A DNA stretch of 64,000 bases, taken from contig OY747723.1 in assembly GCA_963556495.2 (NCBI GenBank), positions 12,742,501 through 12,806,500 of the forward strand, read 5' to 3'. Of this stretch, positions 23,266-33,079 are shown one piece after another (within the stretch, counting starts at the first letter, position 1; every line of letters starts with the position of its first letter). The notes beneath the pieces were generated by a model. That model did no database searches. It had not been told where the DNA came from and saw only the letters and a list, made by a program, of their open reading frames with translations. Source of the stretch: Valencia hispanica. Taxonomy: Eukaryota; Chordata; Actinopteri; Cyprinodontiformes; Valenciidae. A program made the translations under genes and the position numbers.

Positions 23266-24070
23266 TAATGGTGGGCGATATGACGATTTAAGACCGTCTT
23301 ACCATCTACACGTCTGACGGTCTGTCATTTTTGAGAGATCGTTTTATCACGATTTAGTTTCGCTGCTTTATTCCTGCCTCTGTATGGGAAGGGAAGCCTC
23401 TGCTTAGCGAATGAAAAACCTTTGACCTTAAACCAATCAGAGTGATTCATGGTGATATTCGCCACCCGCTCACATGTGTACAACCTGTGAACAAGCATGG
23501 CGTCGGTCGCGGCTGAGAGTGGAAACGAGAACTTTGTTCCGAAGAGAATCTCCTCGTCCATTATATGGAACTGGTTTGGCTTCTCACCAGACGACAAAGA
23601 GCAAAGAAACATAATTTGCAAAGTTTGCAAGGAGAGCGTCAAGGCAAGTGATGGCAACACCACAAACATGTTTAATCACTTGAAAAGAAAGCATCCCAAA
23701 CAATACAATGAGAGCCAGCTGGCAGCTAAAGCTAAAAAGCTGATTACGGTGCGGTGCGGTGCAGCAGCAGCGGTGGAAGTTACTTGAAAAGTGAGAAATA
23801 CTGTGACTACTGTGACTTTTGTAATTGTTTCACTCAGTAGTTTCATTGCAGTTTTATCATCTCTGGTGTGAGTTTACAAAACAAGTGTGTTAGCACTGTG
23901 TTGATTATTCCTAATTTGAATAAATGTGTCTATTTATTCAATGTTTCTATGTATTAATATGTAATTTAAGTTATGTTGGTCATCTTTAAAAAAATCGTGA
24001 CAAAATCGAAATCGTGATAATATAATTGAAAAGTCGTGATATTCTATATTTGCCATATCGCCTAGCCCTG
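23266..24070 (+). mobile_element. Non-autonomous hAT element carrying a BED finger ORF
   Basis: Left terminus TAATGGTGGGCGATATGAC (a changed CAGGG...). The right terminus in reverse complement is CAGGGCTAGGCGATATGGC. The 8-bp target repeats are TAAAGATG (23258-23265) and TAAAGAAG (24071-24078), differing at one base. It is 805 bp. It keeps one ORF for a DNA-binding domain but no catalytic (RNase H-like/dimerisation) region. Confidence 0.85.
23497..23787 (+). CDS. BED zinc-finger protein of hAT transposase type (N-terminal part only)
   Basis: A 96-residue frame. Residues about 18-68 form a BED-type zinc finger. SSIIWNWFGF is the conserved aromatic entry, IICKVC gives the Cys pair, and NMFNHLKRKHPKQY gives the His pair, with TTN before the helix. 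In hAT transposases and ZBED proteins this domain binds DNA at the element's ends. The catalytic domain is absent. The last residues (ITVRCGAAAAVEVT) follow the lysine-rich AAKAKK and look like read-through of a former intron or deletion junction. The ATG sits in GAACAAGCATGG. The frame is open despite decayed element ends. Function as a free protein is unproven; it may simply be a young deletion derivative. Confidence 0.75.
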   Translation: MASVAAESGNENFVPKRISSSIIWNWFGFSPDDKEQRNIICKVCKESVKASDGNTTNMFNHLKRKHPKQYNESQLAAKAKKLITVRCGAAAAVEVT

Positions 24071-24078
24071 TAAAGAAG

Positions 24079-25640
24079 TATTAAAACTTTTAATAGGTAC
24101 TGTATAGGGGAGAATAATCATAATCAAATAGCTTCACTTAACAATGTTGACTAGTTAATAAAACAGAAATCATAACAAAGCATCCGTTTGAGGCAGAAGT
24201 TGGGCCAACTTCCGCTCCATTTGTCTGACAGTAGACTCCTCACAACCAAGCAGAGGCACTTTGGAGTAAAACTCTGTAAAACTGCTAATTTGATGTATTT
24301 TTGATTTACTTCTCTTTTCTCATCATGCAAACTTCTTTCTGATCCCATCCTTAAGTTAAAAGCTTTCTTCTTTTCCCTATCTCAAACTGTCAATCATATT
24401 CCACTGTTGTTGAGTTACCCTTGTCTGCACCCGTTTTGTTTATCTGTTATTCCACTCACTTCCCCCCTGGCCCTAATGTGCCTCCCCCTTCATCTTCCCG
24501 TGCCTTTGTGAAATAAAATAGCTGCTCAGGTTCTCTGCTGGAAGACCGCCAGACGTGTTAAAACTGGACAGATCAAAAAAGCTCCCCGGTGCTGCAGCTA
24601 CCCATGCAAATTTCTTCTTCCCTGCCTGTCTGCATATCCTGCCTCAGAGAAGGGTCGGAGCCACACACGCGCACGCGGAGATCCTCATGCAAACAGAAAC
24701 CCATTTACATTTCTCTGCCGCACGCTGAACGAGTCACAAACACTAACGAGGCTCATGCGTCTCGGCTCAGCGTGGCCCAAACTGAGTCAGTCGCTCACAC
24801 ACAGCCTGCCAGCAGCATTAATTAGCAGAATGTTCCCTGTCCAAGTAAATCTAATAAGCAGGCGATGAAGCTGGTTTACATGCTGCAGCGTAATGAGAGA
24901 AAGCACCTCTGAAAGGCACTAAAACAACTTTAGTCGGGGCATCTCTGACTGGAATATTTCTAGGGACATGCAGTGTTTTAATGTCCGACATCAGGCGCCA
25001 AGAATCCCTCTTTAATGACATAAAAATTAAGAGAAAAGGAAAAATAAAACATGACTGCACTCTCCTGCATAATCAAACATACAGTCATGGATGGATGAAC
25101 AATAACACAAACACAATCTGTTCTGTTCTGGTCTCTAAGCCTTAGAGGATGGAGGGAAATGCTGACTTGAGGTTTGTTTAAAAAGCAGGGAAAACTCAGA
25201 CTTTTGGTAAGGTGAAAGTTGACTGATAAACACAGAGCGGCCAATCATCCTCGTATGCATTGCTGCTACATTGCTGTAGTCGCCTGGCGTTTTAAGGTCG
25301 AGCCTTAAGCCCAAGACGAAACGCGGGATTTATCGATTTAAACATTTTCCGCTCGGCTTCATTTCCTTGCTGATGCAGTGCTTCCTACCTGGATTAACAG
25401 GGCTACCTGGTAATCTGTTGCTCCACAGATGGCTCGGCAGGATGACAGCACAGTGTGTTATCAAACGCAAACACCAACTACGCCAAATCACAGAGCGCTA
25501 AGGAGTTCCTTGATGTTCTCAGAGCAAAGCAGTGCTAAGGGTTGTGTCTTTTAAACTATTACAATAAGGTACTTAGCAGTTATTATTTTGAACCAAAGAT
25601 TATTGGATTTACCCTTGGTTCTAGAACCAACTTGCATACA
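24079..25640. other. Intron 2 DNA without recognised repeats
   Basis: No mobile element is seen. 24560-24850 is relatively GC-rich and complex. ORFs here (24589-24825, 24851-25244) show no domain. Confidence 0.35.
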
Positions 25641-25644
25641 AAAT

Positions 25645-25900
25645 AGCATGTGTGGTAGAAAGCCAAATCTGCACCCTCATCACCCTAAACACACAATTGC
25701 CATGGTGAAACATGGTGGTGTCAGCATCCTGTGGTGAGGATGCTTTTCTTTAGCAAGGAGATGGAAGCTCATCGGCATTGATGGGAAAATGGAAGCTAAA
25801 CACATGGCAAAACTGAAAGAAAACCCGTTGGAGGCTGCAAAACACTTGCAAATTGGAGGGAGGTGAACCTTCTAGCAGGACAACTATCCTTGAATCCATA
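25645..25900 (+). pseudogene. Tc1 transposase fragment 1
   Basis: Sense-strand text for the central transposase: GCCATGGTGAAACATGGTGG, GCATCCTGTGGTGAGGATGC and TTGGAGGCTGCAAAACACTT, then a degraded CAGGACAAC block (second Asp). It is interrupted by stops. Confidence 0.7.
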
Positions 25901-25914
25901 ATCAGATGAATTGA

Positions 25915-26065
25915 CCAGAGAAAGTTAAACTTTTTGACCTACATGCAAAACACTATGCGTGGAAGGACACTAGCTCTGCATGTCATGGAGAGTACACCAA
26001 GAAGCATGGTGGTGGCAGAATCATGCTGTGGGGATGCTTTTCTTCAGCAGAGTTAAGAAATCTTC
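25915..26065 (+). pseudogene. Tc1 transposase fragment 2, same region repeated
   Basis: AAGTTAAACTTTTTGACCTA then AAGCATGGTGGTGGCAGAAT and GGGGATGCTTTTCTTCAGCA repeat the domain of fragment 1, 0.3 kb downstream. A tandem or nested pair of related elements is implied. Confidence 0.7.
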
Positions 26066-26989
26066 TTGGATCTAATACAGTTCGACTTGGGTGAATGATG
26101 AACCTGGCTTCATCATGTAGACAGCGCCTTAGTATCGGTGTTTGAAAGTTTAGTATTGTGACAACCCTACTTGTAACTGCTGAGAAAGACGACTCTCCAA
26201 AATATTCCAAAAGGTCTTTGTAACCTAGATGTATGACTACATGACTTTTTGGGCACCCAGACCTTGGATGTGTGCTGTAAGGGTAGGGAACATGGCCTTA
26301 ACAGTACTTAAACAGTTTAATTGAATCAAATTTTAAAAGCAGCAATTGTTCTTTTAGTTTTCTACTACATGGCCTAATATCACCTTGGAGTGAGGATTAA
26401 CAGCCATACAATTGTTGGAGCAGGGGACAAAGTTCAGCTGAGGACAACGTTACCTCAGTAGCCAACTGTTCCCAGAGAGCTGTGTCTTAATTAGAGTTCA
26501 GGCACCACATACACAAAAGGACCAAAGCCCATGACCATAAAATCACCTCCACGATTATCTGAGTACACTCACACCATACTTCTTACCCACCTCTCCATTC
26601 TTTCTCTGGGATTACATCAACTACACTCCAGTATCACTCCAGTTCAGATATGTCTCATTTTAAGCTTCAGGATGCACCATTTCATTTACCAAGCTCTGTT
26701 TTACAATTGTACTTTATTGGGCACAGTATTAATTTAGTGTATGGAACTTGATCAAATTTGGGGGGGGGGGGTTGGGTGATGAGCTGAACTGCACAGTTGC
26801 TTTTTTCAGTCATCTTTACTCTGGTACCCCTGAAAAAAATAGAGTGCAAAAAAAATACTTTAAGAAGTCAACTAATACGTCCACCCATGTGGGATAAGAC
26901 ATGTAAAACACTAATGATATTCAGTTCAATACAAAAAACTATTAATACCAGAATGGAACTTAGTTGTTGTAACTAATACTACTCAAGTT
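26066..26989. other. Unassigned intron 2 DNA with poly-G
   Basis: A G11-type run lies at about 26759-26771. No gene or known repeat is recognised. Confidence 0.35.
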
Positions 26990-27649
26990 TCTTCAAAAAG
27001 TGCTGAGGGCTGTGGGCAGGAAGGATTTCCTGTAACGGTCTGTGCTGCAGTGAAAATTAAGAAACCTCCGTCTGAAGACACTCTGTTGTTGTATGACAGA
27101 GAATCTCAAGAAGAGGATGCTCAGGGTTGTCCATAATATTTTTGATTTTATGAAGAATCCTCCTTTACATCATCTTCTCCAGATGTTCCACAGTTGTCCT
27201 CAGAACAGAACCAGCCTTCTTTATCAAGTTATTGAGCCTTTTTAATTCCCTGGCTCTGATGCTGCTACCCCAACAGATGATGGAAGAAGACAACAGGCTT
27301 GTAGATCTGCAGCATTTTGCTGCAAACCTTGAAGGACCTAAGCTTCTTCAAGAAGTACAGTCTGCTCTGTCCTTTCTTGTAGATGGCTTCACTGTTGAAT
27401 CTCCAGTCCAGTCTGTTGTCCAGGTGAATACTGAGGTAATTATATTCCTTAACCACTTACACTTCTTCTCAAATGATGCAAACAGTGTTTGACTTAAACC
27501 CTATTTCTTTTGAAATTTGCAATCATCTCTTTTGTTTGATTCACATTCAAGGTAAGATGATAATTTTCACACGATTCCATTAAGCAAACCACCAGCTCTC
27601 TATTCAACTTCTTGTCATTCTCTGATCCACCTGACGACTGCAGAGTATA
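26990..27649 (-). mobile_element. LINE RT C-terminal half, split by insertion
   Basis: Minus-strand frames read ELVVCLMESCENYHLTLNVN then QTKEMIANF. Next come VKEYNYLSIHLDNRLDWRFN and YKKGQSRLYFLKKLRSFKVC, the RT thumb and C-terminal blocks of a non-LTR element. At 27640-27649 the text stops inside the codons for the catalytic YSDD motif. The other half is at 29288-29440. A 3' fragment of the same family is at 56578-56744. Confidence 0.75.
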
Positions 27650-27749
27650 GGAGGATCTTTGTTGACATCGTTGTGGGCATTTGCGGGCGGTTGGGTGGCA
27701 AGAAAACATGTAAAAATGGCAGGTGGTATAGAGGCGGCGAATGTTTTTA

Positions 27750-28340
27750 AGGCCACGTCCACACGAAGCCGGTGCGCTCCCTATCCAATAATTTTTTTTC
27801 CTCGTTCTAAAAAAACAATTCCGTAAACAGAAATATCTGCGTACACACAAAACCACTGAAACCGACTGAAAACGGTTTAGTATATATGACAGACCAGTAT
27901 GGGGCGCTGTAATTCTGCCACAGAGATACACTATACATGGAGAAGAAGACTTTGAGCATGCGCATAACCTTGCGCACTGTATACGAACCACCAAGAATAC
28001 ATTTATAACAAAGCAATAGATTTTGCTGTAATAAAGCTAGTAGGCTTAGTAGTTTCTGCAGCAGGAACAAAATCATTTAGTCCGCCATTATTGTTGTTGC
28101 AGTTACGTGTGACGCAACAGACACGTGATGTGATGACATCATCGTTTCACAAAATATACGGATTGGCTGTACACTCAAACCGCAAGGGTGTCGTTTTCAG
28201 ATTTATCCACTTTGAGAGCCGGTTTCAAAAAATTGCGGTTTCAGTCTCCCAAAATGCCAGATCTGTGTGGACAAAACGCTAATACGATAAAAAATGTATA
28301 CGTATACAGTGAAACGCATCTCCGTGGGGACAGACCCTAA
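27750..28340. repeat. Short inverted-repeat element inside the 1.6-kb element
   Basis: Outward ends TTAAGGCCACGTCCACACG (left) and TTAGGGTCTGTCCCCACG (right, reverse complement) are similar. Inner words GTTTCAGTCTCCC and CAGATTTATCCACTTTG are typical of a common fish short element whose ends contain GTCCACAC. The boundaries are approximate. Confidence 0.5.
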
Positions 28341-28344
28341 GAGA

Positions 28345-28790
28345 GTTAATGGGCAAAATCCCCAATATAAACACACTATAACGTCTGAAGACAGGAAAAT
28401 GTTTACAGAGAAGCTTAAAATCTGCATTGGTGACAAAATCAAGATTATTCAAAGCCCATATGAGATCTGGGATGATCAAAAACGTTGGTCCGATACGCCG
28501 GTGTCTTGGCCACAAATCTGCTGGGGAGACATTTATTCCTGTCTAATAGAAAGCCCGGGACCATTTACTCATGACAAATAAAAGGCTTTCAAAAGTCTGG
28601 AGGCCTACAATTACTTTATTTCAAGAAAAGTTGGGCCAATCTCTTCTACGAAACAAAAAGCTGTGGTCCTCCTGAAAGCAGCGGTCAGACCTGGCCTACC
28701 AGCGTCTCAGTGTGATTCACATCTCCTGTGGGTGATCGCTAAAGAGAACGGCGAAATCCTCACTGCGACTGCAAAGCTGGGTAAATCTTC
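28345..28790 (+). pseudogene. Decayed YqaJ/SWIM-type transposon-associated coding segment
   Basis: The open frame to 28581 ends WPQICWGDIYSCLIESPGPF then THDK-stop. In another frame it continues KAFKSLEAYNYF, then AVVLLKAAVRPGLPASQCDS and HLLWVIAKENGEILTA. This pattern (DIYxYLIESPG, KAYKSLEAYNFF, then an AxVxPSQ...ILTAxCxCxAG SWIM-like zinc motif) is one I recognise from fish proteins with a YqaJ viral-recombinase domain that spread with mobile DNA. A stop and small deletions break it. GCTGG|GTAAAT after the SWIM-like motif would be an exon end. Recognition is from memory and needs a search. Confidence 0.5.
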
Positions 28791-29287
28791 ATTGATCAGT
28801 GTCCTTATTTATTTTTGGAAATGTAGTCACTGTTGTACAATTTTAGTAGTACAGTAACATGATAATTTTAATGGCGTCTGGTCTCTGGTGAAAAACGGAA
28901 TATTACCACTTATACTGAAATATTACACCGTTCTTCTGTTAAATTCAGTCTCGGAGAAACATGCAGTCATGTAGCGGTTTTAATGTTCAAAGTAGAAGCA
29001 GCTGTCAGGATAGGACTAACAACTGCAGCATGTTCAATCTCCTTATTGCCCGGAGACATCTCTTTCTTCTTTCATGATCCTTTTCGGAGGGAATTCGAAA
29101 AAAACTTTTATCAGGCCCCCAACGCGCCATACAATTAACCACACAGCAAGAATGAACCATCAGCTTTGCTAAATCGTCCTCAAAAGATGCAAAACAATAG
29201 AATTACAGGTAAAATACGCTGCTTCCTGCCACACAGTACCATGATGCATTGCAAGAAAACAAACATTGATGTCACAAAAGATCCTCC

Positions 29288-29440
29288 AATTCTGTGTATT
29301 TCTGCAGATGACAACTCTCTGACTTGTTCTGGAAGTCTGAGGTGTACAGAGTGAAAAGGAATGGTGAGAGTACAGTCCCCCTGTGGTGCTCCTGTAGTGC
29401 TGACAACCTGGTTTGACACACAATCATTCATAAACTATGT
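29288..29440 (-). mobile_element. LINE RT middle block (other half of split LINE)
   Basis: The minus strand reads TGAPQG...LYTSDFQNKSE then SCHLQKYT, the fingers/palm block that immediately precedes the YxDD motif. It is contiguous with 26990-27649 once 27650-29287 is removed. Confidence 0.7.
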
Positions 29441-30705
29441 CTATTTATGTCTATTTACCACAGTGCTGGTTCTGTTGGACCTCAGTGCTGCATTTGACAC
29501 TGTTGATCATGATATACTATTGGAACGACTGGAGAGCTGGGTCTTACTCTCTGGTACAGCACTTGGCTGGTTCGAGTCTTACCTAAAGAACAGGGACTTC
29601 TTTGTTTCAATAGGAAACTTTTCATCAGAATGAACAGAAATTGCATGTGGGGTGCCCCAGGGCTCCATCCTAGGGCCCCTCTTATTACCATCTACATGCT
29701 CCCACTAGCCCAGATTATAACAACCAATAAGATTAGCTACCATAACTATGCAGATGATACTCAGCTCTACATTACAATGTCACCAGGTAACTTTGAACCC
29801 ATCCAAACCCTAAGTAAATGCATCGAGCAAATCAATGGATGGATGTGCCATAACTTTCTCCAACTGAACAGAAACAAAACAGAAGTAATGACTTTTGGAC
29901 CTAAAGAGGAACGATCAAGAGTCAGCACACAGCTTCAGTTAATACAGCTAGAAACTACTGATCAGGCCCGAAATCTAGGTGTAGTAATGGACTCAGACCT
30001 GAACCTCCAGGGTCAATTTAAAGGCAATAACAAGGTCAGCCTTCTATCACCTGAAGAACATTTCTAGGATTAAAGGACTGATGTCGCAACAGGATCTCGA
30101 AAAACTCATCCATGTGTTTATCTTTAGTCGGATTGGTTACTGCAACAGCGTCTTCACAGGTCTGCCTAAACAGTCAATTAGACAGCTGCAGCTGATCCAG
30201 AACGCTGCTGCTCGTGTCCTCACTAGAACCAGGAAAGTAGAGCACATCACCCCAGTTCTAAAGTCCTTACACTGGCTCCCTGTAGCTCAGAGAATAGACT
30301 TCAAAAAACTTTTACTAGATTATTAAAAAAAACACTGAACGGCCCAAAGTATTTTGAAGATCTACTGTTACTATACCAACCCCCCAGACCACTCAGGTCC
30401 TCTAATTCCAGTCTACTCAACATCCCTAGATGTTTCTATGCTATTCTAATCTGGAACAAACTTTTAGACAACAGCAAAGCTGCTGAACACAGAGTTCTTT
30501 TAAATCACAACTAAAAACCTTTCTGTTTAGAGCTGCCTTTGAGTAATGCTTTCATGTATCATGTTTTGTTTATGCTTCTTGCTGTTTTTACATTATATGC
30601 TTTGTCTGTGTTCTACTGCTATTTTTATTTTACCCCTTAATCATGTAAAGCACCTTGAATTACCTTGTTAAAAACATGCTACACAAATAAAATTGCCTTG
30701 CTTAT
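29441..30705 (+). mobile_element. L2/Maui LINE, 3' half with intact YADD
   Basis: Plus-strand RT pieces in three frames: [20 protein letters not shown] (29361-29633), [15 protein letters not shown] text, [13 protein letters not shown] (29737-29775, catalytic YADD intact), [13 protein letters not shown] and [11 protein letters not shown]. Then, at 30081-30326, come SRIGYCNSVFTGL, QLIQNAAARVLT and SLHWLPVAQRIDFK. The 3' UTR ends AAGCACCTTGAATTACCTTG, then ACACAAATAAAATTGCC. Frameshifts near 29640 and 30060 inactivate it. Confidence 0.85.
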
Positions 30706-30800
30706 GAATTAGGTGACTTCTGAAGGAAGTTGGTTGTAGTGGATTTTATTTAGGATCCGACGAGTAAAGGGCCATGCCTACTCTGGACTTCACAAACATG
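30706..30800. mobile_element. Tc1 end fragment
   Basis: ATTAGGTGACTTCTGAAGGA, AGTTGGTTGTAGTGGATTTT and GAGTAAAGGGCCATGCC match the terminal text of a common fish Tc1 family. It directly abuts the L2 3' end. Confidence 0.6.
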
Positions 30801-32244
30801 GGTTTGCACTGTAACATAAAATCCTACTAAAATACAAATAAATACACTAATAGAAAGTGGGTGTGTTTTAATAAAAAAAATTGATGGAAAAAAATGGCTA
30901 AAAATTGAAAAAAAATGAAAACTAGGCTAAGTCAAAGCTGCTAACAGCACGTGTAAGCTGTGCTCATCAGGAAACAACTTACATGCTACCTTGTTAGAAT
31001 ATATTCAAAACGTGAGTAATGTTTATGAATTAATCAAAAACCAACTCTGGTTTTTATATTTTTTTTAACTTGGGAGGACAAAAACAAACTACCAAAATTA
31101 TCTCAATACTTTAATTTAGCTCAATAAGTACATTTACAAATGTGTGTAATTTAATTTATTAGATTATCTTTTGGATAATATACTTATATATTTAGATATT
31201 TCAAATCTACATAATTAAAATTGTATGCAAACTTATACCAGTTTGATTTGTTAAATTCTAACATTTGTTTTTATCAGTGTTTAATTATTAAACACAAATT
31301 AAGGCTTAAAAATTTTAACTCACAATAATTACCATGTATAACTCCAAAATAAATTTGCTAAGTAAACTCAAATACAGAAAAAATGTCAAGCAAAAAAGGA
31401 CAGGGGTTGGGTGCACATAATATATAAGCAATAATTAGACCCTCTTATTAGTATTGGACCTGCTTCAATTTCATTATGTTTGCTGAGCAAATTCTGCCTC
31501 GCAAATATGTCCTATTGAGAACTGCCAGGCTTGTTTGAATTCACGCTACATCAGTGAAGCAAATTTAAATCTTGCTGTATGAACAAACAGGTCATCTCTG
31601 CTGTTTGCGTCAGGTCTGTTAAATTAATGACAAACACTAACTGAAACATAAAAACTGTTTTAGATTAATGTACCAGGCCCTGTAATTACTCATTCAACTA
31701 TTAATGAAAAAATTACTTCAGCCAGCTCAGTTACATTGACCATGACAGATGTAACCAACATATAAAGACTATTTTGATTAGCAAAAAAGAGCTTAAATTG
31801 AATAACTACTTGCATATTTTCAGTGCATGATTTATGTATAATGAAAAAAGAAATTCATTAGAAACCTCATTTTTAATCACAGTTTTTATAACATGGAAGA
31901 TTTGAGTAATGAGAATGTTTGTTGCACCTCTGGACAGAAACATATTTAAAACGAAAAATTCTCATTTACAAAATGCCTTATTTTACTGACAATTAGCGGA
32001 CGTACTCCACAACAAGTATCTGTAAATAGTAAAGTCATTTATTATTGTCAGTCAGTAAGAAATTTCAAGCTTTTAGGAATAGCATTGACTTCTTTTTTCG
32101 TATTCAGGGCAGGTATCTGCTATTTGGTTTTCTCATGTATGTTTTGACAACCTAGTGAAAGCTTGCCACTATTCAACCGATCTTTCGAATATGGGGAATA
32201 CTATCAGATGCTACCTATCAATTGGCATATTCATTAGCAGTGTA
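30801..32244. other. AT-rich unique intron 2 DNA
   Basis: Nothing coding is recognised. 31430-31740 is complex and homeodomain-word-rich, a candidate conserved element. Confidence 0.35.
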
Positions 32245-32470
32245 ATGATGCACCCAAAAAATAAATAACGTTTCAGTATGTCCTTCGTTAAAAAAAATAA
32301 ATAAAAAACTATTCTCTCTCTTTTGTCTGACATTTCACAAATACAAAGAGCGTAATATTTATTGATCTAAAACATGAAAAGCTTGCTCTGATTTGATGTT
32401 TGACAGTAAAGAAAAAAGTGTTTTTTCTTAAGCGTATGTAAATATCTAGTTCCGACTGTGAGTATACTAA
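32245..32470. mobile_element. Tc1 (Sleeping Beauty-type) terminal fragment
   Basis: ACTATTCTCTCTCTTTTGTC, TGACATTTCACAAATAC and the end GCGTATGTAAATATCTAGTT-CCGACTGTGAG resemble the right terminal region of salmonid-type Tc1 elements. No transposase is present. Confidence 0.55.
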
Positions 32471-32584
32471 CTGGATGGATGGAATTTAATTAATTTTGAG
32501 CTTTTATGATATGCATTTGTGAATATATTGTTGTTGTTTCTGTCATGCATTTCAGTTTATTTTTTTGGGTTTACCCCTCTTGTG

Positions 32585-33000
32585 AATAATACTACTAATA
32601 AATTGTGTTTAAAAGCACCTTTCAAGACACCCAAGGACGCCTAACAATAGAATAAAATCATCAAAACAAAAACAGAACAAAATAAGATAAGATCAACTAA
32701 AGTACAAACAAGCTCAGAGTGAATATGCAGACTTGAACAGATGGGTTATGAGTTGAGATTTTAACTGAGGGAGATAATGACTGTTTCTTATGTCAGTTGG
32801 TAGAGAGTTCCAGAGCCTGTGAGCACAGCAACTGAAAGCTCTGCTACCCATAGTGGTGAGACGGAAAGAAGGCACAGAAAGCTGAAGAGATGAAGAAGAC
32901 TGAAGTAAGCGGGCGGAAGTAGTGATGCTTAATAGATCAGAAAGATGAGGAGAAGGTAAAGCAATTTGTGACCATTTTCTTTGAAAATGTCCTATATCAA
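32585..33000 (-). mobile_element. LINE C-terminal fragment
   Basis: The frame at 32714-33079 (minus) includes GSRAFSCCAHRLWNSLPTDI then LPQLKSQLITHLFKSAYSL. This is the C-terminal end of CR1/L2-type LINE proteins (consensus GDRAFSVAAPRLWNSLP...FKSxLKTHLF). The remaining 3' text is AT-rich. The upstream codons of this frame are just the adjacent GGAT microsatellite. Confidence 0.75.
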
Positions 33001-33033
33001 TAAACTTGTACTCAGCATACTTGCTTTCTGTAG

Positions 33034-33071
33034 GGATGGATGGATGGATGGATGGATGTATGGATGGATGA
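33034..33071. repeat. (GGAT)n microsatellite
   Basis: About nine ATGG/GGAT units with one GTAT variant. Confidence 0.95.
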
Positions 33072-33079
33072 TACATCAA

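Larger units (their letters stand above)
27650..29287 (+). mobile_element. DNA element with 24-bp inverted ends inside a LINE
   Basis: Left end 27650-27673 begins GGAGGATCTTTGTTGACATC. The right end 29264-29287 in reverse complement begins GGAGGATCTTTTGTGACATC. In total 20 of 24 bases match. Deleting it rejoins the flanking LINE reading frame through the LQKYSDDSAVV-type motif. It is 1,638 bp. It contains a second short element (about 27750-28340) and a decayed coding segment (28345-28790). The class is not certain; the ends do not match hAT or Tc1 ends in this window. Confidence 0.65.

Noticed and set aside
27494..27994. 166-codon minus-strand gene
   Set aside because: The frame joins LINE RT sequence to the inserted element by chance; the boundary at 27650 falls inside it.
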